From: Pseudomonadota bacterium
Lineage (GTDB): Bacteria > Pseudomonadota > Alphaproteobacteria > Rhizobiales > Xanthobacteraceae
Assembly (NCBI GenBank): GCA_963205465.1
Contig: CAUJKG010000225.1
Span: 1-9,609, forward strand
Direction: 5' to 3'
DNA: 9,609 nt
Both the position numbers and the translations under genes were made by a program. Under the pieces are notes generated by a model. That model saw only the letters and a list, made by a program, of their open reading frames with translations. It searched no databases and had not been told where the DNA came from. Positions 1-4,855 of this stretch are shown in pieces; positions within the stretch are counted from its first letter, which is position 1, and each line of letters opens with the position of its first letter.

Positions 1-127
1 TGCACAACGATGCGAAGTAGAGGAATTACAACATCCACCGGCTTTGGCTATTGTCGGACAAAGTCGCTTGGCAGGAAACGATAAGTGTCCCTACATAGGG
101 CTGGAAGACGCTACGGAAACCACGAAC
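1..127 (+). promoter_or_regulatory. Upstream region of the CDF gene with two short palindromes
   Basis: No complete gene is visible here. Two perfect short inverted repeats are seen: TTGTCGGACAA at 51-61 and CCCTACATAGGG at 89-100. A weak sigma70-like pair can be drawn (TTGGCA 68-73, TACATA 92-97, 18-base spacer), which would overlap the second palindrome. Either palindrome could be an operator for a metal-responsive repressor, but neither matches a regulator site I can name. A TTG-initiated extension of the CDF protein from position 44 would cover most of this region, so its regulatory status is unproven. Confidence 0.3.
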
Positions 128-1048
128 ATGGCCGGCCATCATCACCACCATCACGATCATGTCGGTGACAGATCGCAACAGAACGAGCGCGCACTCTGGC
201 TCGCGCTGATCCCTACCGCGCTGTTCATGGTTGTCGAGGTCGGCGGGGGAATCCTGACGAAATCGCTGGCGCTGCTTTCGGACGCGATGCACATGGCCAC
301 CGACGTTTTCGGCGTCGCGATTGCCATTGTCGCGATCCGGCTTGCGCGCCGTCCGCCGGATTTGCGGCGCACCTTCGGATACGAGCGGCTGGAAATTCTC
401 GCCGCCATCGCCAACGCCGTCATTCTTTTCGGCGTCGGCTTCTATATTTTGTTCGAAGCCTATCAACGCCTGAACCACCCGCCGCAAATTCAGTCAGGCG
501 GCATGCTCGCAATCGCGGTGCTGGGTCTTTTCGTCAACGGCTTTGCGATGTGGGCGCTGTCTTCAGGAAAAGACGACAGCCTGAACCTGAAAGGTGCCTA
601 TCTCGAAGTCTGGAGCGATTTCATCGGATCGCTCGGCGTAATCGCGGCAGCGATCGTCATCCGCTTTACCGGCTGGACCATCGTGGACACCCTCGTCGCG
701 ATTGCGATCGGCCTATGGGTTGTGCCCCGAACCTGGATCCTGTTCCGGGACGCCGCCAATATTCTGCTCGAAGGGGTGCCGCGCAACATCAAGCTGGAAG
801 ATGTGCTGGCAACCATGTCCGGCGCGAACGGCGTGACCGACGTCCACGATCTTCACGTATGGGCCCTCACCGGCGGCCGCATCTGCCTTACGGCTCATGT
901 CGTCGCCGAAAGCCGCGCGCAGGATTATGAAACCCTTATCGCCGAACTGAACGAAATTCTGCACGAGCGTTTCGCCATCGGCCACGTCACGATCCAGTAC
1001 GAGCGCGCGCCCTGCCCGGATGCCGCGCAGGGACATCGCTTTCTGTAA
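128..1048 (+). CDS. Cation diffusion facilitator (CDF) transporter, probably zinc efflux
   Basis: Inner-membrane metal/proton antiporter of the CDF family (ZitB/CzcD-like), expected to export Zn(II) or a similar divalent cation from the cytoplasm. From the ATG at 128 it has 306 residues, normal for the family. Six hydrophobic segments occupy about residues 22-212. The TM2 metal motif is H55-xxx-D59 (SDAMHMATD). In TM5 the usual HxxxD is E160-xxx-D164 (LEVWSD). The cytoplasmic C-terminal domain carries HDLHVW (240-245), H257 and H286, the usual CTD metal ligands. The N-terminus has six histidines in a row plus one more (residues 4-9 and 11), probably a metal-collecting tail. A TTG at 44 would add 28 residues; ATG 128 is preferred because the His-rich start is typical and a GGAA lies about 9 bases upstream. 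The gene stands alone on the plus strand and converges with a 3-base gap on the DUF6455-like gene. Family is certain; the metal is inferred. Confidence 0.93.
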   Translation: MAGHHHHHHDHVGDRSQQNERALWLALIPTALFMVVEVGGGILTKSLALLSDAMHMATDVFGVAIAIVAIRLARRPPDLRRTFGYERLEILAAIANAVILFGVGFYILFEAYQRLNHPPQIQSGGMLAIAVLGLFVNGFAMWALSSGKDDSLNLKGAYLEVWSDFIGSLGVIAAAIVIRFTGWTIVDTLVAIAIGLWVVPRTWILFRDAANILLEGVPRNIKLEDVLATMSGANGVTDVHDLHVWALTGGRICLTAHVVAESRAQDYETLIAELNEILHERFAIGHVTIQYERAPCPDAAQGHRFL

Positions 1049-1051
1049 GCG

Positions 1052-1429
1052 TCACGCGCTCGTATGCAGCGTCTTGAGCGTGCCTTCGTTGCCGCAATAA
1101 CGATGCCAGCCGCTCGCGTCCGGTGCGTGCTCCAGATCGTATTTGCAGATGTGCTTGCTCTCGCAAAATGCGCAAACCCTCTGCAGGTCCTTCCACACCG
1201 GCGGCCATTCCGCCTGGACGACGGAAGCATCGATGCCTTCCTGGGACATACGCTGCGGCAACAGCGACGGATTGAACGCGCCGTCGTTCTCCAGGCGATA
1301 GAGATCGGCGGCGGCCACCCCGATATCGCGCGCAATGACCTCCATGTCGTGAGCATCGACCCGATCCAGATCGGAGCGGGCGAAGAAGTGCCCGACACGA
1401 CTAAAAAAGTCTCTGATTTCATGCATCAT
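1052..1429 (-). CDS. Small four-cysteine protein, DUF6455-like
   Basis: A protein of 125 residues resembling the DUF6455 family, known to me as a short alphaproteobacterial domain without an assigned function. Features seen: an amphipathic N-terminus (HEIRDFFSRVGHFFARSDLD); a middle part typical of the family (IARDIGVAAADLYRL, about 32-46; SLLPQRM, 55-61); and a C-terminal cysteine cluster C86-x2-C89-x5-C95-x16-C112, which could bind a metal or an Fe-S cluster. The start at 1429 is chosen because GGGAGGA (1443-1437, minus strand) ends 7 bases upstream; the longer form starting at 1459 has no convincing ribosome site. A FixK/FNR-type box is centred 60.5 bases before this ATG, so expression is probably microaerobic. 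It lies downstream of hemN on the same strand and may also receive read-through. No signal peptide or membrane segment is apparent. Function unknown. Confidence 0.85.
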   Translation of the reverse strand: MMHEIRDFFSRVGHFFARSDLDRVDAHDMEVIARDIGVAAADLYRLENDGAFNPSLLPQRMSQEGIDASVVQAEWPPVWKDLQRVCAFCESKHICKYDLEHAPDASGWHRYCGNEGTLKTLHTSA

Positions 1430-1482
1430 GCGGTGGTCCTCCCAACTGTCCCGGAACATGACCGAGCAAATCTCTGCCTACA

Positions 1483-1496
1483 TTGCAGCAAATCAA
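1483..1496 (-). promoter_or_regulatory. FixK/FNR-type box before the DUF6455-like gene
   Basis: On the minus strand the site reads TTGATTTGCTGCAA. It has a perfect TTGAT half and fits TTG(A/C)-N6-(T/G)CAA when read from the plus strand (TTGCAGCAAATCAA). It lies in the 73-base gap between the hemN stop and the DUF6455 start. Its centre (1489.5) is 60.5 bases from the ATG at 1429. Class II activation at -41.5 would put the transcription start near 1448, with a weak -10 (CATGTT, 1460-1455) and a leader of about 19 bases that holds the strong ribosome site. Confidence 0.65.
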
Positions 1497-1502
1497 AACC
1501 CG

Positions 1503-2909
1503 TTAGATCGCCATGGAGTGCCGGGTCTCCTTTTCCTCGAGATAACGGTCAAAAATACTTGCGACGACACGCGCGAAGGGCTTTCCCGTCGCGGTTACTT
1601 CGATGCGGCGGCCGGAGCGGCGCGCCAGCCCCTGCACCGCGAGCAGATCGACCCGCGCGAGTTCGCGCGAGAAGATCGTCGGCAGTCCGTGCTTCTCGAC
1701 CAGCGCGTCGAGATCCACCCAGAAATCGCACATCAGCCGCTCGATGATTTCCGCCCGCAACTGGTCTTCCGCGGACAGCGAAATGCCGCGCACCGTCGCA
1801 AGCCTGCCGTAACGCACTTCCGTGGCATAAGCCGCCGTAGCGGGATGGTTCTGGGCATAGCCTTGCGGAAAGCGGCTGATGGCGGACGCGCCGAGGCCAA
1901 TCAATCCCGCGCAGGCATCGTCGGTGTAGCCTTGAAAATTCCGGTGCAGCGAACCGCGCCGCGCGGCGATCGCGAGCGCATCGTCCGGAAGTACGTAATG
2001 GTCGATCCCGACCTGGACATAACCGAGATCGAGCCAGGCTTTCTGCGCGGCCAGCGCCTGCCGATAGCGCTCGTCCACATCGGGTAAGACTCGTTCGTCG
2101 ATCAGACGCTGCTGCTTCTTGAACCAGGGAACATGCGCGTAGCCGAAGATCGCCACCCGCTGCGGCTGCAGCCGTGCCGCCAGCGTCGCGCTGAACTGAA
2201 CATCTTCAATGGTCTGGTGCGGTAGACCGTACATAAGATCGACGCCGATATTCTGGATGCCGGCAGCACGCACCTGCTGCACCGCGGCTTCCACCACCGC
2301 GAAGGGCTGCACGCGGCCAATGGCCTTCTGCACCTGTTCGGAAAATTCCTGCACGCCGAAGTTCGCGCGGTTGATGCCGATCTGCGCGAGCGTCTTCGCC
2401 GTCCCGGACTCCATCCGCCGGGGGTCGAGCTCGATCGCATGCTCCGCAAGGCGGCCCAGATCGAAATGCTTTGCCAGCGCCCGATAAAGCCGCTGAAAAC
2501 CGCCGGTGCCGACGATGGACGGCGTGCCGCCGCCCCAGTGAATGCGGCTGACCTTCTTGGCGCCGGAAAGCCTGGCGACGTTGGCGATTTCCGTCAGCAG
2601 ATCTTCTATGTATTGCTCGACCGGCTCCTGCCGCCGCGTCGCATGCGTATTGCATCCGCAATAATGGCAAAGCTCGGCGCAAAACGGCACATGAAGATAG
2701 AGCGACAGGTCGGCATAGGCCGGCAACGCCTGCAACCATTTCGTCTGGATATCGGCGTTGACGGCCGGCGTGAAGTTCGGCGCGGTCGGATAGGAAGTAT
2801 AGCGCGGCACCGCCTGCCCGCCTGCATATCCAGGCGAGGCTGCCTCACTTTGCAGCGCCGGCGCTTTACTAAACGCGCGGACGTCCGTTGTTCCTGTTCC
2901 CGTGCCCAC
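1503..2909 (-). CDS. hemN: Oxygen-independent coproporphyrinogen III dehydrogenase (radical SAM)
   Basis: Radical SAM enzyme that converts coproporphyrinogen III to protoporphyrinogen IX by oxidative decarboxylation without oxygen, a haem biosynthesis step in the cytoplasm. The 468 residues match the usual 450-460. The 4Fe-4S/SAM motif is C77-x3-C81-x2-C84, followed by C86 (CAELCHYCGC), as in true HemN as opposed to HemW-like relatives. The HemN signature PRYTSYPTAPNF is at 35-46, and IHWGGGTPS, ELDPRR and GYAHVPWFKKQQR are also present. The C-terminal HemN domain is complete. The GTG at 2909 is the only early start in the frame; its ribosome site is weak, and the roughly 30 residues before PRYTSYP are longer than usual and low in complexity. 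The start lies 9 bases after the CBS-BON stop, so the two genes are probably cotranscribed and translationally coupled. Expression would come from the FixK box before the CBS-BON gene. Confidence 0.96.
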   Translation of the reverse strand: MGTGTGTTDVRAFSKAPALQSEAASPGYAGGQAVPRYTSYPTAPNFTPAVNADIQTKWLQALPAYADLSLYLHVPFCAELCHYCGCNTHATRRQEPVEQYIEDLLTEIANVARLSGAKKVSRIHWGGGTPSIVGTGGFQRLYRALAKHFDLGRLAEHAIELDPRRMESGTAKTLAQIGINRANFGVQEFSEQVQKAIGRVQPFAVVEAAVQQVRAAGIQNIGVDLMYGLPHQTIEDVQFSATLAARLQPQRVAIFGYAHVPWFKKQQRLIDERVLPDVDERYRQALAAQKAWLDLGYVQVGIDHYVLPDDALAIAARRGSLHRNFQGYTDDACAGLIGLGASAISRFPQGYAQNHPATAAYATEVRYGRLATVRGISLSAEDQLRAEIIERLMCDFWVDLDALVEKHGLPTIFSRELARVDLLAVQGLARRSGRRIEVTATGKPFARVVASIFDRYLEEKETRHSMAI

Positions 2910-2918
2910 GGCGACCGC

Positions 2919-3605
2919 TCATATCCAGCCCGGCACCGGCTCCAGTGCGAGATTATCGTTCACGGCCTGCACGCCGGAGATATTCTCGATCGCGACGCGA
3001 ACCGCATTGCGTTCGGCGTCGGTGCGAACGATGCCCCACACATCCACCACGCCGTCATGCACGGTGACGTTGACCAGGAGCGGATTGGCCCAGGTTTCCT
3101 CTTCCAGGCCTTTCTGTATTTTCTGCCTGATCTGCTCGTCGCCGAGCGGCCGCTGCTCCTTGAGCGGCGCGGACGCAATCGCCTGCACCAGATTCCCGCG
3201 CGTCACGATGCCGGCAAGCTTGCCGTTATCCAGCACCGGCACCCGCTTGATGCCGTGCCGCTCGAACAGCCGCGCAATTTCGGAAAGCGGCGTATCGGGA
3301 GTCACGCAGATGACATCGGTGGTCATCACGTCCTTAGCCTTGTTGGCGTGCGACTTCGCGTATTCCTGCGCGAGCTGCCAGTTGCTCGTGAAGAGCGAAA
3401 GCCACCAGGAGCGGTGCTTTTCCGTACCGATTTCGGCGCGGCGGATGAGATCGCCTTCGCTCACGATGCCGATCACCTTGTTCGCCTGATCGACGATCGG
3501 AAGCGCACTGATGCGATTTTCCGTGAGAATAACCGCCAGCTCCCGGACCGACATTTCGCCGTTGCCGGTTTTCACCGGAGAAACCATGACATGCTTTGCT
3601 TGCAT
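2919..3605 (-). CDS. CBS-CBS-BON domain protein
   Basis: A soluble protein of 228 residues with a pair of CBS domains and a BON domain. CBS1 covers about residues 1-57 (begins MQAKHVMVSPV; ISALPIVDQ, GIVSEGDLI). A linker with two tryptophans in a row (about 58-88, RSWWLSLF) follows. CBS2 is about 89-145 (AKDVMTTDVICVTPDTPL; IKRVPVLDNGKLAGIVTRGNLV). The BON domain is about 155-223 (VNVTVHDGVVDVWGIV; ISGVQAVNDNLAL). CBS pairs usually bind adenine nucleotides and act as energy sensors; BON domains are linked to membranes or other ligands. The ligand and partner are not known here. The start at 3605 has an excellent ribosome site (AGGAGG, 5 bases before); the longer form from 3635 does not. It is the first gene after a FixK box and leads directly into hemN, so it is probably made under low oxygen, as are many CBS proteins in such regulons. 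Confidence 0.92.
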   Translation of the reverse strand: MQAKHVMVSPVKTGNGEMSVRELAVILTENRISALPIVDQANKVIGIVSEGDLIRRAEIGTEKHRSWWLSLFTSNWQLAQEYAKSHANKAKDVMTTDVICVTPDTPLSEIARLFERHGIKRVPVLDNGKLAGIVTRGNLVQAIASAPLKEQRPLGDEQIRQKIQKGLEEETWANPLLVNVTVHDGVVDVWGIVRTDAERNAVRVAIENISGVQAVNDNLALEPVPGWI

Positions 3606-3658
3606 GAAACCCTCCTGTAGTCCTTTGAAAATCATCCGGCTGGCGCAGTTCGAACGCC

Positions 3659-3672
3659 TTGATGCCGGTCAA
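3659..3672 (-). promoter_or_regulatory. FixK/FNR-type box before CBS-BON and hemN
   Basis: On the minus strand the site reads TTGACCGGCATCAA, nine of ten conserved positions of TTGAT-N4-ATCAA. It lies in the 77-base gap between the 124-residue hypothetical gene and the CBS-BON gene. Its centre (3665.5) is 60.5 bases from the ATG at 3605. With the activator at -41.5 the transcript would start near 3624, preceded by GATGAT (3636-3631; four of six to TATAAT) as the -10. This probably drives CBS-BON and hemN together. Confidence 0.75.
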
Positions 3673-3682
3673 ATGCACCGCG

Positions 3683-4057
3683 TCAGAGCCGCTCCACCGA
3701 AGTGACGCGATACGCGTGGATGAAGTCTCCTTCACGAATGGAAATATATTCCCCGGTGACGAAGCGTTCGCTTTGCAGATTGATGCCGGCTTCTTCATCG
3801 TTGTCGCCGGCAATATCGTAGCGGAAGTACCAGTTGCCGCCGGGACCATGGAGCAGATGCCCGACATCCTTGTCGTCGGCGCGAAACCTCACGACGCGGC
3901 AATTGTCGCGATGCGCCTTCCACAGATGCGCATCGAAACGCTTTTCCTCATCGAGCGGCGCGGTGATCAGATATCCGGTGCGGGCATCGCCAGCAGGGTG
4001 TTGCGGCTCGCGTGCAAGCTCCAGCCTGATCTGATGAAAAGCCCGCGGCAGAGACAT
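3683..4057 (-). CDS. Conserved hypothetical protein in the fixK operon
   Basis: I do not recognise a named domain. The 124 residues form a soluble, charged protein without signal peptide or membrane segments. It begins MSLPRAFHQIRLELAREP, has a conserved-looking core (GYLITAPLDEEKRFDAHLW, about 28-46), an Arg-rich stretch CRVVRFRADDKD (53-64), an aromatic turn PGGNWYFRYD (72-81), an acidic loop GDNDEEAG (84-91) and a beta-rich end GEYISIREGDFIHAYRVTSV (102-121). I recall similar small proteins in other Hyphomicrobiales but cannot assign a family. The start at 4057 follows GATGAGG with a 6-base spacer; the alternative at 4069 has no ribosome site. It begins 16 bases after the fixK stop on the same strand, so it is almost certainly cotranscribed with fixK and under FixJ control. 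One cysteine only (C53). Confidence 0.85.
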   Translation of the reverse strand: MSLPRAFHQIRLELAREPQHPAGDARTGYLITAPLDEEKRFDAHLWKAHRDNCRVVRFRADDKDVGHLLHGPGGNWYFRYDIAGDNDEEAGINLQSERFVTGEYISIREGDFIHAYRVTSVERL

Positions 4058-4073
4058 GACTGGCCTCATCCGT

Positions 4074-4769
4074 TCAGGAATGCATGTTCCGCAGCGCCGC
4101 GCGGCTCTTGAGGCGCACCTTGCGCGAGCTCGGCAGTTCGATCAGCGCCCTGCGCTCCATGCTCGAGAACGTGCGCGACACCGTCTCGATGGTCAGGCCG
4201 AGATAATCGGCAATATCCTGCCGCGACATCGGCAGCACGAACTCCGATTGGTTCTCCGAGCGCTCCGACATCTCCGCTAGGAACGATGCCACGCGTTCCT
4301 GCGCGCTGGAGCGGCCGAGCAGGATCATCTGGTCGTGAACGTGGTCGAGTTCGCGCGCGGTGATCTGCCAGAGTTCACGCGCGATGGCGGCGTCGGTTTG
4401 GGCGAGCGCCGTCAGCGTGGCGCGCTTCACCGCGAGCACGACCGTATCCGCCATCGCCTCGGCGGAGAAACGGTGATTCGCGCCGGATTCGATGCCGAAA
4501 ACATCGCCGGGCAGATAGAACGCGCCGATCTGGCGGCGGCCGTCGTCGAGAAGCTTGTAGGTGCGGACGGAACCGCTCAGGATTTTGTAGACATATTCCG
4601 CCGGCTCGGCCTGCCCATAAATCTCGGCATTGCGGGAAAATGGCAGCTTGAGACCCATCAGATCCAGCGAGTTCTGAAAGCCCCGCTGCTTTCCGGCCGG
4701 CGTATCGGCGCGGAACGGATAGCTCATTGCAGCGGCGGCTTGGGAAGCTTGCTTGGCTTGAACGAGCAT
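4074..4769 (-). CDS. fixK: Crp/Fnr-family transcriptional regulator, FixK type
   Basis: DNA-binding activator that relays the FixLJ oxygen signal to microaerobic genes. It has 231 residues (Bradyrhizobium FixK2 has 232). The cyclic-nucleotide-binding-like beta roll is about 40-125 (YVYKILSGSVRTYKLL, PGDVFGIE), the dimer helix about 126-160, and the helix-turn-helix about 181-202 (SRQDIADYLGLTIETVSRTF). The recognition helix has E195, S198 and R199, the FNR-type readers of TTGAT. The protein has no cysteine at all, so it cannot carry the FNR Fe-S cluster; this supports FixK over FnrN. Ser182 stands where Bradyrhizobium FixK2 is expected to have its redox-reactive Cys183. The start at 4769 has AGGAG with a 6-base spacer. 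It is divergent from fixL and followed 16 bases later by a hypothetical gene. A FixJ site lies upstream at 4841-4854. Confidence 0.93.
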   Translation of the reverse strand: MLVQAKQASQAAAAMSYPFRADTPAGKQRGFQNSLDLMGLKLPFSRNAEIYGQAEPAEYVYKILSGSVRTYKLLDDGRRQIGAFYLPGDVFGIESGANHRFSAEAMADTVVLAVKRATLTALAQTDAAIARELWQITARELDHVHDQMILLGRSSAQERVASFLAEMSERSENQSEFVLPMSRQDIADYLGLTIETVSRTFSSMERRALIELPSSRKVRLKSRAALRNMHS

Positions 4770-4855
4770 CGGACTCTCCTGTTTGTTAAAGAGAGGATGC
4801 GCCGCACTGGAACGGCTATAAATTCAGGCCGATCACCTAAGGGATACTACGTACC
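4770..4855. promoter_or_regulatory. Divergent fixK/fixL promoter region
   Basis: This 86-base region separates the two start codons. Plus strand: TATAAAT at 4817-4823 is a good -10 candidate for fixL (start near 4830), with no clear -35, and AAGGGA at 4839-4844 is a possible fixL ribosome site. Minus strand: the fixK ribosome site AGGAG is at 4780-4776; the exact fixK -10 could not be settled (TTATAG 4821-4816 and TTTAAC 4790-4785 are both possible). A FixJ-type site sits at the fixL end. No FNR-type box was found here, so I see no direct FixK autoregulation site. Confidence 0.6.
4841..4854 (-). promoter_or_regulatory. Putative FixJ-P binding site for fixK
   Basis: On the minus strand the site reads GTACGTAGTATCCC. 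From memory, in vitro selected FixJ sites contain GTA(A/C)GTAG, which is matched exactly at 4854-4847, and the Sinorhizobium fixK promoter site GTAAGTAGTTTCCC is matched at 12 of 14 positions. The site lies about 78 bases upstream of the fixK ATG, the right side and rough range for activation. It also touches the fixL start: two bases before the GTG at 4856 and over the possible ribosome site. Confidence 0.65.

Noticed and set aside
137..154. Six-histidine run as a cloning-tag artefact
   Set aside because: It sits in a native CDF gene with normal upstream sequence, a following HDH-like extension and no vector sequence; His-rich ends are normal for this family.
1010..1032. Inverted repeat CCCTGC/GCAGGG near the end of the CDF gene as a terminator
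   Set aside because: Lies inside coding sequence with an 11-base loop and no T-run on either strand; not supportable as a terminator for the convergent pair.
1064..2087. Plus-strand open frames opposite the DUF6455-like gene and hemN
   Set aside because: The minus-strand products carry family motifs and good start signals; the plus frames do not.
2439..3620. Long open frame on the plus strand (393 codons) across hemN and the CBS-BON gene
   Set aside because: Antisense to two well-recognised genes, composition rich in Arg/His/Pro typical of GC-rich shadow frames, no domain, no ribosome site.
4074..4769. Calling the regulator Fnr/FnrN
   Set aside because: It has no cysteine, so it cannot ligate the Fe-S cluster of Fnr or FnrN; FixK type fits better.
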